Assembly: GCA_016705545.1 (NCBI GenBank)
Contig: JADIYA010000012.1
Coordinates: 1 to 64,000 of the forward strand
Direction of reading: 5' to 3'
DNA length: 64,000 bases
Source of the DNA: Flavobacteriales bacterium
GTDB taxonomy: Bacteria; Bacteroidota; Bacteroidia; Flavobacteriales_F; PHOS-HE28
How positions within the stretch are numbered: the stretch's first letter is position 1; every line of letters begins with the position of its first letter. Made by a program: the position numbers and the translations under genes. Shown here piece by piece: positions 1-9,265 of the stretch. The notes beneath the pieces are model-generated. The model saw only the letters and a list, made by a program, of their open reading frames with translations, made no database searches and was not told the origin of the DNA.

Positions 1-2213
1 GCAGGTAGTACATGCCCGTCTTCAGGCCCGCCTTCCAGCTGTAGAAGTGCATGCTGGTGAGCTTGCCGAAGTTGGCGTTCTCCATGAAGATGTTGAGGCT
101 CTGGCTCTGGCAGATGTAGGCGCCACGGTCCGCGGCCATGTCGATGATCACCTTCTGGCTGATCTCCCACGCGGTCTTGTACAGGTCCTTCAGGTTCTGC
201 GGGATCTCCGGGATGTTGGCCACGCTGCCGTTGCTGGCGATGATCTTGTTCTTCAGGTCCTCGCCCCAGAGGCCCAGCTTCACCAGGTCGCGCAGCAGGT
301 ACTTGTTCACCACCACGAACTCGCCGCTGAGCACACGGCGCGTGTAGATGTTGCTGGTGTAAGGCTCGAAGCACTCGTTGTTGCCGAGGATCTGCGCGGT
401 GCTGGCGGTGGGCATGGGGGCGAGCAGCAGGCTGTTGCGCACGCCGTGCTGCTTCACTTCCTCACGCAGCGCGTCCCACTCCCAACGGTCGCTGGGCTTC
501 ACGCCCCACATGTCGAACTGCAGGATGCCCTTGCTCACGGGGCTGCCTTCGTAGGTCTCGTAGGGACCGTACTCCTTCGCCAGGTCCTTGCTGGCGGTGA
601 GGGCGGCGTAGTAGATGGTCTCGAAGACCTCGCGGTTCAGCACCTTGGCCTCCACGCTATCGAACGGATAGCGCATGAGGATGAAGGCATCCGCCAGGCC
701 CTGCACGCCGATGCCGATGGGGCGGTGGCGCATGTTGCTGCGGCGCGCCTCGGGGATCGGGTAGTAGTTCTCGTCGATGACGCGGTTGAGGTTCTTGGTC
801 AACTGGTAGGTGACCTCGAAGAGCTTGTCGTGATCGAACTTGCCCTTCTCCACGAACTTGGGCAGCGCGATGGAGCCGAGGTTGCACACGGCCACTTCAT
901 CGGGGCTGGTGTACTCGATGATCTCCGTGCAGAGGTTGCTGCTCTTGATGGTGCCCAGGTTCTGCTGGTTGCTCTTGCTGTTGGCGGCGTCCTTGAAGAG
1001 GATGTAGGGCGTGCCGGTCTCGATCTGGCTCTCGAGGATCTTGAACCAGAGGTCCTGCGCCTTGATGGTGCTGCGGCCCTTGCCGGCGGCCTCGTAGCCT
1101 TCGTACAGCGCCTCGAACTTCTCGCCCCAGGTGTCGCAGAGGCCGGGGCACTCGTTGGGGCACATCAGCGTCCAGTCGCCGTTCTGCTCCACGCGCTTCA
1201 TGAAGAGGTCGGGGATCCACATGGCGTAGAAGAGGTCGCGCGCGCGCATCTCCTCCTTGCCGTGGTTCTTCTTCAGTTCGAGGAAGTCGAACACATCGGC
1301 GTGCCAGGGCTCCAGGTAGATGGCGAAGCTGCCTTTGCGCTTGCCGCCGCCCTGGTCCACGTAACGCGCGGTGTCGTTGAAGACGCGCAGCATGGGCACG
1401 ATGCCGTTGCTGGTGCCGTTGGTGCCTTTGATGTAGCTGCCCTTCGCGCGCAGGTTGTGTACGCTGAGGCCGATGCCGCCGGCGCTCTGGCTGATCTGCG
1501 CGCACTGCTTCAGCGTGTCGTAGATGCCGCTGATGCTGTCGTCCTTCAGTTGCAGCAGGAAGCAGCTGCTCATCTGCGGCTTGGGCGAACCGGCGTTGAA
1601 GAGCGTGGGCGTGGCGTGGGTGTACCAGCCTTCGCTCAGGTCGTTGTAGGTGCGGATGGCGCTGTCGAGGTCGTTCTTGTGGATGCCGATGGCCACACGC
1701 ATGAGCATGTGCTGCGGGCGCTCCACCACTTGGCCGTGCAGGCGCAGGAGGTAGCTGCGCTCGAGGGTCTTGAAGCCGAAGTAGTCGTAGTTGAAGTCGC
1801 GGTCGTAGATGATGGCGCTGTCGAGCACCTCGGCGTTCTTCTGGATGATCTCGTGGACATCGTCGGCGAGGAGGGCGGCCCGTGCGCCGGTCTTCGGGTC
1901 GATATAGGTGTAGAGGTCCTTCATGGTCTCGCTGAAGGACTTCTTGGTGTTCTTGTGCAGGTTGCTCACGGCGATGCGGCTGGCGAGCTGGGCGTAGTCC
2001 GGGTGCTTCACCGTCATGGTGGCGGCGACCTCGGCGGTGAGGTTGTCCAGTTCGGTGGTGGTGACGCCATCGAAGATGCCGTCGATCACCTTGAGGGTCA
2101 CCTGCGTGGCATCCACGCTGGGGTCCAGTTCATAGCAGAGCTTCTTAACACGGGCGGTGATCTTGTCGAATTTCACCGCCTCCCGGCGTCCGTCGCGCTT
2201 GACTACATACATG
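1..2213 (-). CDS. nrdA: Ribonucleoside-diphosphate reductase, class Ia large (alpha) subunit, C-terminus cut by the window edge
   Basis: Reduces ribonucleotides to deoxyribonucleotides together with NrdB. The frame is open from the ATG at 2213 to base 1 (about 737 codons), so the C-terminal tail with its redox cysteines lies outside the window. The N-terminus is an ATP-cone-like regulatory domain (about residues 1-90). The active site is visible: Cys217 in QMSSCFLLQL, then Asn426-Leu-Cys428-Thr-Glu430, then Cys443 in VAVCNLGS, which match the E. coli C225, N437/C439/E441 and C462 set. It lies downstream of nrdB on the same strand after a 251-nt gap. The long antisense open frame over this gene is a by-product of high GC. 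Confidence 0.97.
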
Positions 2214-2464
2214 CTTTTCTCTGGGTATTGGCCTTCACGTGGGGCTCCCGCCTTGGGCGAAGGGGTTTGGGTGATTGGTTCTCCCCTTGGTGGGCCTCGG
2301 GTGCCTGGCCGTGCCGGGTTCTAAAGTCTTGGTCTTGGTTTCGGTCTTGGGAGATTTCGAGGTCTTCTTCAACCGGTCAATGTGGTGGTGGGGGCGGTGG
2401 GAGCAGGTGGGCGATTGCCGCGATAGGCCAGGCGCCTCGGAGCCTGCTGCCTTGCCCTCCGGCC
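2214..2464. other. nrdB-nrdA intergenic gap
   Basis: This 251-nt gap separates two genes of one enzyme. I see no convincing gene, strong hairpin or TAnnTTTG element on the minus strand. It has a short low-complexity stretch of GGTCTT-like units around 2325-2375. Whether nrdA has its own promoter or is co-transcribed with nrdB cannot be settled by reading. Confidence 0.4.
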
Positions 2465-3490
2465 TCAGAAATCAGCGTCCAACGTGAACTTGGCCTCGTT
2501 CTTATCGCCCTTGTTGAGCACCCCGGCCTTCTGGTACTCGCCCACGCGCTTCTCGAAGAAGTTGGTCTTGCCCTGTAGGCTGATCATCTCCATGAAGTCG
2601 AACGGGTTCATGGCGTTGTACACCTTCTCGTTGCCGAGCTCCACCAGCAGGCGGTCGGCCACGAACTCGATGTACTGCTGCATGAGCTTGGCGTTCATGC
2701 CGATCAGGTTCACGGGCAGGGCGTCGGTCACGAACTCCTTCTCGATCTCCACCGCATCGCGGATGATGGTCTCCACGGTCTTCTTGCTCAGCTTGTTGAT
2801 CAGGTGCTTGGTGTAGAGCAGGCAGGCGAAGTCGCAGTGCAGGCCCTCGTCGCGGCTGATCAGCTCGTTGCTGAAGCTGAGGCCGGGCATCAGGCCGCGC
2901 TTCTTCAGCCAGAAGATGCTGCAGAAGCTGCCGCTGAAGAAGATGCCTTCCACGGCGGCGAAGGCGATGAGGCGCTCGGCGAAGCTGCCCTTGCTGATCC
3001 AGCGCAGGGCCCACTCGGCCTTCTTGCTCACGCAGGGCACGGTGTCAATGGCGTGCAACAGCTTGTCCTTCTCCAGGGGATCCTTGATCAGGGTGTCGAT
3101 GAGCAGGCTGTAGGTCTCGCTGTGGATGTTCTCCATGGCGATCTGGAAGCCGTAGAAGAAACGCGCCTCGGTGTACTGCACCTCGTGCAGGAAGTTCTCC
3201 GCGAGGTTCTCGTTCACGATGCCGTCGCTGGCGGCGAAGAAGGCGAGCACGTGCTTGATGAAGTAGCGCTCGTCGTCGTTCAGCTTGGTGGCCCAGTCCA
3301 CCAGGTCGGCGTGCAGGTCGATCTCCTCGGCGGTCCAGAAGCTGGCCTCGTGCTTCTTATAGAACTGCCAGATGTCGTTGTGCTGGATGGGGAAGATGAC
3401 GAAGCGGTCCTTGTTCTCTTTGAGGAGGGGCTCGTTGGTGAAGGCGGGATCGGGCGGGAGCTCCATGCTGATCTGGGTATCGTTGCTCAT
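2465..3490 (-). CDS. nrdB: Ribonucleoside-diphosphate reductase, class Ia small (beta) subunit
   Basis: Houses the di-iron/tyrosyl radical cofactor that starts catalysis in NrdA. The protein has 341 aa from the ATG at 3490 (MSNDTQ). The same frame stays open upstream to 3619, but that extension has no family resemblance. The metal and radical residues are present: Asp58 in EEIDLHAD, Glu120 and His123 in MENIHSETY with the radical Tyr127 four residues on, and a second ExxH in SRDEGLHCDF. Intact Tyr and carboxylates indicate class Ia rather than Ic. No Shine-Dalgarno is seen before the start, as is usual in Bacteroidota. Confidence 0.97.
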   Translation of the reverse strand: MSNDTQISMELPPDPAFTNEPLLKENKDRFVIFPIQHNDIWQFYKKHEASFWTAEEIDLHADLVDWATKLNDDERYFIKHVLAFFAASDGIVNENLAENFLHEVQYTEARFFYGFQIAMENIHSETYSLLIDTLIKDPLEKDKLLHAIDTVPCVSKKAEWALRWISKGSFAERLIAFAAVEGIFFSGSFCSIFWLKKRGLMPGLSFSNELISRDEGLHCDFACLLYTKHLINKLSKKTVETIIRDAVEIEKEFVTDALPVNLIGMNAKLMQQYIEFVADRLLVELGNEKVYNAMNPFDFMEMISLQGKTNFFEKRVGEYQKAGVLNKGDKNEAKFTLDADF

Positions 3491-3967
3491 GGCGGTGGGA
3501 AAGTGAAGAGGTCGGTATTCCGTTCGGGTGATGGACCCCGTTAAGTGATTCTCGGTCTTGTCGGTTGGTTCCGTCGGCGTCGATTCCGGAGCACTCGGAG
3601 GAAGGCGTCGGCGGGTCACAAAAATGGTCGCGAAGGAGATTGGGAGGGCCGGCTCGGAGGCACCACTTCTTTCGACTTTTCAACACGGGCCTGAAGCGCC
3701 CTGTTGACGGGCCAAGGATCGCGCGGGCACACTTGCAAGGGAAATCTTTTGACGATCGGTTAACAAGGGCCGAAGCGCGCGGGGCTAGGGCGATGGCGAA
3801 GTAGGAGCCTTGCGATTCGCAGCGATGACGGGCGTTCCACGGAGGCGGAATGAGGGAATGGCGCGCAGGCCGGGGGAAGGCGAATGAAGCATCACGCAGA
3901 GAGGCGGAATCCGTTGAGGAATGCGTGTGCTTGATTCGCAACGCTGCGGTGCTGCGCGAGCCAGGCA
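3491..3967. other. 477-nt intergenic region upstream of nrdB
   Basis: Open frames here have arginine- and serine-rich, family-less translations and look like shadows. It must hold the nrdB promoter, but I found no clean TAnnTTTG element and no palindromic NrdR-type box. It contains scattered G-rich runs and one GTTAAC palindrome near 3759. Nothing else is supported. Confidence 0.4.
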
Positions 3968-4558
3968 CTACTGCTTCCGCCTAGGCTCGTTGAGCCACTC
4001 TTCATAGATCCCCTCCAACTCGGCATACCACTCCGCTCCGTATGCGCGGATCAGTGAATCCTTCAGGAAGCGGAACACGGGCACATCGAGCTTGGCGCCG
4101 CAGGTGCAGGCCGGCTTGCACAGGTTCCACTTATGGTAGTTGAGGCCGTCGCGCTCGCCGACCTTCTCGATGCGGATGGGATACAAGTGGCAGCTGATCG
4201 GCTTGCGGAAAGGGATCTTGCCATCCTTCCACGCTTTCTCGATTCCGCATAGCGCGATGCCCTTCTCATCGAAGACCGTGAACGCGCATTCCTTCTTGCC
4301 GTCCACGAGCGGTGTCACCAGGTCGCCGTCCTCATCGATCACGCTGAAGCCCTGCTCGGCCACGGCTTGCCTGCCCTTCTCCGGGATGTAGCTCTTGTAC
4401 TTCGGCCAGAGCTTCTCGATCTGCTCGGCCTCTTCCTTCAGCAGCGGCGCGCCGCTCTCGCCTTCCACGCAGCAGGCGCCCTTGCAGGCGTTGAGGTCGC
4501 AGACGAAACGCTTCTCGAAGAGGTCCTCGGAGATGAGGGTGTTGCGGTGCTCGATCAC
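3968..4558 (-). CDS. DUF3109 family cysteine-rich protein
   Basis: A 196-aa protein of the DUF3109 family, widespread in Bacteroidota and of unknown function. Ten cysteines are visible: 20, 25, 29, 30 (in VCDLNACKGACC), 91, 104, 123, 147, 151 and 153 (CKPACTC). The clusters suggest a metal or Fe-S site, which is inference. The start is GTG at 4558, giving VIEHRNTLISEDL, which matches the usual family N-terminus. The left arm of a repeat flanking the neighbouring four-helix-bundle remnant begins only 8 nt upstream of this start, so the promoter region appears to have been altered by that element. Confidence 0.85.
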   Translation of the reverse strand: MIEHRNTLISEDLFEKRFVCDLNACKGACCVEGESGAPLLKEEAEQIEKLWPKYKSYIPEKGRQAVAEQGFSVIDEDGDLVTPLVDGKKECAFTVFDEKGIALCGIEKAWKDGKIPFRKPISCHLYPIRIEKVGERDGLNYHKWNLCKPACTCGAKLDVPVFRFLKDSLIRAYGAEWYAELEGIYEEWLNEPRRKQ

Positions 4559-4565
4559 GGCCGAA

Positions 4566-4597
4566 AGCTACGAGCCACTAGCTTCGAGCCACTAGCT
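4566..4597. repeat. Left terminal repeat of the four-helix-bundle element
   Basis: Two direct copies of the 13-mer CGAGCCACTAGCT lie at 4571-4583 and 4585-4597, separated by one base and preceded by AGCTA. The reverse complement reappears with two mismatches at 4985-4997, on the other side of the decayed four-helix-bundle gene. The arrangement is an imperfect inverted repeat bounding that gene. Confidence 0.7.
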
Positions 4598-4620
4598 CTA
4601 CCACGCACAAACACACGCAC

Positions 4621-4984
4621 ATGAAAGACTTCAAGAAACTCAAGATGTGGCAGAAGGCCATGGAGATCACGGACATGGTCTTCGACCTCTAAGAAGAACA
4701 GCCGTGGCGAAGGGTGGCGGAACTCAAGGGACAATCCACGCGCGCGGCCATCTCCATCGCTTCAACATCGCCGAAGGGAACTCGCGACGAAGCGAGAAGG
4801 ACAAACACCGCTTCATGGAGTTCGCTCTGGGCTCCGCCTTCGAACTCGAAACGCAAACGCTCGCCTTGCAACGAGGAGTGGGCGCCGAAGAACAAGTGAA
4901 GGCCTGCTGAAGGCCATCGATGAAGAGCAGAAGATGCTCGCGGGCTTCATGCCAAGCTGCCGCTGAAGTGGTTCAAAGCGCTGC
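4621..4984 (+). pseudogene. Decayed four-helix-bundle (23S rRNA IVS-type) protein gene
   Basis: Pieces of a four-helix-bundle protein (TIGR02436/S23 type) can be read across frames. The start is MKDFKKLKMWQKAMEI. A TAA stop follows at 4690-4692 after VFDL. STRAAISIAS continues, then the frame shifts at 4764-4765 (AA where AAA is expected) into NIAEGNSRRSEKD and FALGSAFELE. Further one-base losses at 4901-4902 (GG for GGG) and 4951 (G for GG) restore LLKAIDEEQKMLAGF and KLPLKWFKAL. One nonsense change and three frameshifts within 350 nt argue for a real pseudogene, although the three indels are homopolymer contractions that sequencing error could also cause. Inverted repeats flank it. Confidence 0.75.
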
Positions 4985-5004
4985 GGCTAGCGGCTCGTGG
5001 CTCC
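4985..5004. repeat. Right terminal repeat of the four-helix-bundle element
   Basis: GGCTAGCGGCTCG at 4985-4997, followed by TGGCTCC, matches the reverse complement of the left-arm 13-mer at 11 of 13 positions. It closes the imperfect inverted repeat around the remnant and ends 57 nt before the glycyl-tRNA synthetase start. Confidence 0.6.
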
Positions 5005-5061
5005 ACCCTACTTTCGCGCCCCCGCGCCGTCGCAGCCTTCCAGGACGAGCGCGAGCACATC

Positions 5062-6604
5062 ATGAGCAACCAAGAAGACCGTCTCAAGACGTTGATCGGC
5101 CATGCCAAGGAGTATGGCTTCGTGTTCCCCAGCAGCGAGATCTACGACGGCCTGAGCGCCACGTACGACTACGGCCCCTACGGCGCCGAGCTGAAGAACA
5201 ACATCCGCCAGTACTGGTGGGAGGCCATGACGAAGCTCAACGAGAACATCGTGGGCATCGACGCGGCCATCTTCATGCACCCCACCGTGTGGAAGGCCAG
5301 CGGCCACGTGGACGCCTTCAACGACCCGCTGATCGACAACAAGGACAGCAAGAAGCGCTACCGCGCTGACGTGCTGCTGGAGGAGCACATCGCCAAGTAC
5401 GAGCAGAAGATCGCCAAGGAGATCGAGAAAGCGCGCGGCAAGTTCGGCGAGGCCTTCGATGAGGCGCAGTTCCGCGCCACCAACCCCAACGTGAAGCGCA
5501 GCCAGGAGCGCATCGATGCGGTGGAAGGAAGGATGAAGGCGGCGCTCGAGTCGAACGACCTCGAAGCGGTGCGCCAGCTCATCATCGACGAAGAGATCAA
5601 ATGCCCCGTGAGCGGCACCGGCAACTGGACGGAGGTGCGCCAGTTCAACCTGATGTTCGCCACCGAGCTGGGCAGCGTGAGCGGCGAGAGCAGCACCATC
5701 TACCTGCGGCCCGAGACCGCCCAAGGCATCTTCGTCAACTTCCTCAACGTGCAGAAGAGCGCACGGATGAAGATCCCCTTCGGCATCGCGCAGACCGGCA
5801 AGGCCTTCCGCAACGAGATCGTGGCGCGGCAGTTCGTCTTCCGCATGCGCGAGTTCGAGCAGATGGAGATGCAGTTCTTCGTGAAGCCCGGCACCGAGAT
5901 GGAGTGGTACAACACGTGGAAGGAGAAGCGCATCGCCTGGCACCGCGCGCTGGGGCTGCCCACGGACCACTACCGCTTCCACGACCACATCAAACTCGCG
6001 CACTACGCCAACGCCGCCTGCGACATCGAGTTCAAGTTCCCCATGGGCTTCAAGGAGCTCGAGGGGATCCACAGCCGCACCGACTTTCGACCTGAGCAGC
6101 CACGAGAAGCACAGCGGCCGCAAGCTCACCTACTTCGACCCCGAGGCCAACGAGAGTTACGTGCCCTATGTGGTGGAGACCAGCATCGGGCTCGACCGCA
6201 TGTTCCTCGCGATCCTCAGCGCAGCCTACGATGAAGAGAAGCTCGAGGGCGGCGAAGAGCGTGTGGTGCTCCGCATCCCCGCTCCGCTCGCACCGGTGAA
6301 GGTGGCCGTGCTGCCGCTGATCAAGAAGGATGGCCTGCCCGAGAAGGCACGGGAGATCATCGATAGCCTGAAGATCTCGCACAACTGCCAGTACGACGAG
6401 AAGGACAGCATCGGCAAACGCTACCGCCGGCAGGACGCCATCGGCACGCCGTATTGCATCACCGTGGACCACGAGACGCTCACCGACAACGCCGTCACCA
6501 TCCGCGAGCGCGACAGCATGAAGCAGGAGCGGGTGGCCATCGCCGATTTGGAGCGCATTGTGAGCGAGAAGGTGGATCTAAGGGGGCTGTTGAAGCGGTT
6601 GTAA
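5062..6604 (+). CDS. glyS: Glycyl-tRNA synthetase (single-chain alpha2 type), frameshifted near 6085
   Basis: Class II aminoacyl-tRNA synthetase of the eukaryote-like dimeric type, charging tRNA-Gly. The first part reads from the ATG at 5062 through EGIHSRTDF. A TTT at 6085-6087, where TT is needed, throws the frame. The next frame continues at once with DLSSHEKHSGRK and runs to the stop at 6604. Corrected, the product is about 513 aa, normal for the family. The core aminoacylation motifs (YLRPETAQGIF, IGKAFRNEI-like motif 2, GLDRMFLAIL) and a C-terminal anticodon-binding domain are present. An essential gene broken by one extra T is most simply a sequencing or assembly error; programmed frameshifting is possible but unsupported. 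tRNA-Leu follows 33 nt downstream. Confidence 0.92.
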
Positions 6605-6637
6605 GGCTATTTTCGCCGTCCCTTTAGCGGGGCACCC

Positions 6638-6719
6638 ACCCAGGTGGCGGAATCGGTAGACGCGCTGGTCTCAAACACCAGTGAAGCAATTCGTGCGGGT
6701 TCGAGTCCCGCCCTGGGTA
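6638..6719 (+). tRNA. tRNA-Leu (CAA)
   Basis: The acceptor stem ACCCAGG pairs with CCTGGGT. The anticodon stem CTGGT/ACCAG encloses the loop CTCAAAC with anticodon CAA. A long variable arm and a TTCGAGT T-loop follow, as expected for a class II tRNA. The discriminator is A6719 and the 3' CCA is not encoded. Confidence 0.95.
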
Positions 6720-6724
6720 CGATT

Positions 6725-6756
6725 CGATCAGATGATCCGGCGATCAGACGATCAGA
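6725..6756. repeat. Three copies of the 8-mer CGATCAGA
   Basis: CGATCAGA occurs at 6725-6732, 6741-6748 and 6749-6756, the last two in tandem, in the 44-nt gap between tRNA-Leu and the deaminase gene. No function is evident. Confidence 0.6.
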
Positions 6757-6763
6757 GGATTGA

Positions 6764-7213
6764 ATGCAGCAGGATTCCCTGGTCTACGCTGACCCCAAGA
6801 AACAGGAGCGCTACGACCGCGCGTACATGCGCATGGCGCAGGAGTGGAGCAAGCTGAGCCACTGCACCCGCAAGAAGGTGGGGGCCCTGATCGTGAAAGA
6901 GGGCATGATCATCAGCGACGGCTATAATGGCACGCCCACCGGATTCCCGAACGATTGCGAGGACAACAGCGGCCTCACCCATTGGTACGTGCTGCACGCC
7001 GAGGCCAACGCCATCATGAAAGTGGCCCGCAGCACCAACAATGCACGCGAAGCCACGTTGTACCTCACCCACTCGCCGTGCAAGGAATGCAGCAAGCTCA
7101 TCCTTCAAGCAGGGATCAAAAGGCTCGTGTACCTCGATGCCTACAAGGACTCATCGGGCCTCGAACTCCTGGAGAAAGGCCGTGTGCTGATCTCGCAACT
7201 CGATCCGCACTGA
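6764..7213 (+). CDS. dCMP deaminase family protein
   Basis: Predicted to deaminate dCMP to dUMP for thymidylate synthesis. The protein has 149 aa with the zinc signature HAEANAI (His ligand plus catalytic Glu) and SPCKECSK (two Cys ligands), and the substrate-loop GYNGTPTGFPNDCED typical of ComEB/dCMP deaminases. The start is the ATG at 6764, 44 nt after tRNA-Leu. The S41 peptidase gene follows after 4 nt, so the two are probably co-transcribed. Confidence 0.92.
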   Translation: MQQDSLVYADPKKQERYDRAYMRMAQEWSKLSHCTRKKVGALIVKEGMIISDGYNGTPTGFPNDCEDNSGLTHWYVLHAEANAIMKVARSTNNAREATLYLTHSPCKECSKLILQAGIKRLVYLDAYKDSSGLELLEKGRVLISQLDPH

Positions 7214-7217
7214 ACGC

Positions 7218-8849
7218 ATGAGCGCCAACCGCCACCCGATCTCGCCCTACGTGCCGCTGCTGCTCTCGTTGGCGCTGGTGGCTGGCTTATTCCTCGGACG
7301 CAACCTGGGCGACGGTTCCGGTGGACCGCTCACGATCTTCCAATTGCGGCAACCAGCCGCAGCGGACAAGCTCGGGCAGGTGCTCGACCTCATCGACCGC
7401 CAATACGTCGATAGCGTGGAGAAAGGCGCCTTGGTGGAGGAGGTGCTACAGGAGATGCTGCACCGGCTTGACCCGCACAGCTACTACATCAGCGCAGCTG
7501 AATTGACCGCAGCAACGGAACCGCTTGAAGGCAGCTTCGATGGCATCGGCGTGGAGTTCGCGATCCAGCGCGACACCGTGGTCGTTGTGGCGCCGGTTGA
7601 AGGAGGACCAAGCGCCCAGCTCGGCATTCGCGCCGGCGACCGCATCCTGAAGGCCGACACCGTCTCCCTCGCTGGCGCGGGCATCACCAACGATGGGGTC
7701 ATGAAGCTATTGCGCGGTCCCAAAGGCAGCAAGGTCACCGTGCTCATTGGCCGTCCGGGCCGGCCACCCATGGAGGTGGCCATCACGCGGGGTGCCATTC
7801 CGATAAACAGCGTTGCGGCCGCGCTGCTTCGGCCCGATGGAACGGGCTACATCAAACTCAGCCGCTTCGCGAAGAACACGCACGCGGAATTCCTTGCGGC
7901 CGCTGATGGGCTGCGCGCCCAAGGCATGCAACGCTTGGTACTCGACCTGCGTGGCAATGGCGGCGGTTACCTCAATGCGGCCGTGGATCTGGCTGATGAG
8001 TTCCTTCCCGAGGGTGATGTGATCGTTTACACCCAAGGGCGCAAATCGCCGCGGCGCGACATGGTGGCCACCGAGCGAGGTGCCTACGAATCGTTGCCAT
8101 TGGCAGTGCTGACCGACGAAGGCTCGGCCAGCGCCAGCGAGATCATCGCGGGAGCCCTTCAGGACAACGACCGGGCGGTGGTGGTTGGTCGTCGGTCCTT
8201 CGGAAAAGGCCTGGTGCAGGAGCATGTGGACCTGCCCGACCATAGCGCGGTGCGCATCACCACGGCGCGGTACTACACCGCCAGCGGCCGGAGCATTCAG
8301 AAACCCTATGGCTCCGGTGTGGATTACGATGCGGACTACGAGCGACGGGCCGTTCATGGTGAGTTGTACTCGGCCGACAGTGTCCGCATCGATTCCACTC
8401 AGATGTTCCGCACCAAGGGTGGAAGGGTCGTGTACGGCGGCGGGGGCATCATGCCAGACATTTTCGTCCCGGCAGATACCGCAGAGGGGTCGCAATTCCT
8501 CACGGACCTGTTCTTCAGCGGCACGCTGAATCAATACGCCTTCGACCTCGCCGACCGCGAACGGAACCGGCTGCTGGCATTCGGCAGCGCCTCCGTGTTC
8601 AAAGCGCGCTATGCCCTGTCCGAATCCGCACTCGACGGACTGCGCAAGGAGGCCAAGGAACAGGGCCTTATTGAAAAGCCGGGGGAACTTGAGCGGTCGC
8701 GAAAGCAGATCACCAACCGTTTGAAGGCAGGCGTGGCTCGCAACCTATGGGGCGATGCCGGATTCTACGAAGTGATGCTGGACTCCGACTCCGCCTTCAT
8801 CCGTGCCGCTGACGAACTGGCCGCTGGCAAGGCGACCGGGCAAAAATGA
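7218..8849 (+). CDS. S41 family C-terminal processing peptidase
   Basis: Exported serine protease of the CtpA/Prc type, 543 aa. An N-terminal membrane segment (about residues 10-28, PYVPLLLSLALVAGLFLG) anchors or exports it to the periplasm. A PDZ domain follows (about 85-165, GIGVEFAIQ to GPKGSKVTVLIGRPG). The S41 domain has LVLDLRGNGGGYL, the nucleophile Ser in GSASASEI and the general-base Lys in RRSFGKGLVQE, so the Ser/Lys dyad is intact. It likely trims or degrades envelope proteins. A strong hairpin follows the stop. Confidence 0.93.
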   Translation: MSANRHPISPYVPLLLSLALVAGLFLGRNLGDGSGGPLTIFQLRQPAAADKLGQVLDLIDRQYVDSVEKGALVEEVLQEMLHRLDPHSYYISAAELTAATEPLEGSFDGIGVEFAIQRDTVVVVAPVEGGPSAQLGIRAGDRILKADTVSLAGAGITNDGVMKLLRGPKGSKVTVLIGRPGRPPMEVAITRGAIPINSVAAALLRPDGTGYIKLSRFAKNTHAEFLAAADGLRAQGMQRLVLDLRGNGGGYLNAAVDLADEFLPEGDVIVYTQGRKSPRRDMVATERGAYESLPLAVLTDEGSASASEIIAGALQDNDRAVVVGRRSFGKGLVQEHVDLPDHSAVRITTARYYTASGRSIQKPYGSGVDYDADYERRAVHGELYSADSVRIDSTQMFRTKGGRVVYGGGGIMPDIFVPADTAEGSQFLTDLFFSGTLNQYAFDLADRERNRLLAFGSASVFKARYALSESALDGLRKEAKEQGLIEKPGELERSRKQITNRLKAGVARNLWGDAGFYEVMLDSDSAFIRAADELAAGKATGQK

Positions 8850-8852
8850 AAA

Positions 8853-8871
8853 GGGGGCCGATGAGGCCCCC
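8853..8871. terminator. Hairpin between converging S41 peptidase and lipoprotein genes
   Basis: GGGGGCC and GGCCCCC arms enclose GATGA. The hairpin sits 4 nt after the S41 stop and 24 nt from the stop of the opposing lipoprotein gene. The T-tracts on both sides are poor, so termination efficiency is uncertain, but position and stem fit a shared bidirectional terminator. Confidence 0.7.
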
Positions 8872-8895
8872 ATTCCATTTGCAGTACGGAACTGA

Positions 8896-9138
8896 CTACT
8901 TGCCGGTGGTCGCAGCAGCAGCGGCAGCAGCGATGCTGTCAGCCACAGCCTGAGCCTTGGCTTCAGCCTCCGCCTGAGCAGCAGCAGCCTCTTCGGCCAT
9001 GCGGATGCTGTCGGCGCGCATCACAGCCGCGAGGCTGTCAGCAACGGCCTTTGCCTTGGCCTCGATCTCGGCCTGAGACGGGCCGCAAGCCACCACGAAG
9101 GCAGCCATGCCGGCCAAAAGAGCGAATTTCTTCAACAT
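8896..9138 (-). CDS. Small alanine-rich lipoprotein
   Basis: An 80-aa protein with a lipoprotein signal (MLKKFALLAGMAAFVVAC, predicted acylated Cys18). The mature part is low-complexity Ala/Glu/Lys and likely helical, with repeated AVADSL/AVADSI and AEAEAKAQ units. No domain family is recognised. It resembles short helical lipoproteins of the envelope; an Lpp-like spacer role would be speculation. A good sigma-A-type promoter lies upstream. Confidence 0.8.
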   Translation of the reverse strand: MLKKFALLAGMAAFVVACGPSQAEIEAKAKAVADSLAAVMRADSIRMAEEAAAAQAEAEAKAQAVADSIAAAAAAATTGK

Positions 9139-9167
9139 GTGAGTGGTACGGTTGGTGAAAGTGGGCG

Positions 9168-9197
9168 CAAATGTATCCGCGTTATGGATCCGTCAAA
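9168..9197 (-). promoter_or_regulatory. Bacteroidota-type promoter for the lipoprotein gene
   Basis: On the minus strand, TTTG (9197-9194), an 18-nt spacer and TACATTTG (9175-9168) match the Bacteroidota consensus TTTG-N~19-TAnnTTTG. The start codon lies 29 nt beyond the -7 box. Confidence 0.65.
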
Positions 9198-9265
9198 ATG
9201 CTTCGCTGCTTTTCCGGTGAATACCTTCGGCCCTTCGACGGAAACAAGCCAGGAACCCATCAGCC

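Noticed and set aside
47..2578. 843-codon open frame on the plus strand across nrdA
   Set aside because: It is antisense to an unmistakable nrdA; its His/Val/Ala/Leu-rich translation is the usual mirror image of a GC-rich gene.
3357..3968. 203-codon minus-strand open frame upstream of nrdB
   Set aside because: Overlaps the nrdB N-terminus in another frame; Arg/Ser/Pro-rich with no similarity.
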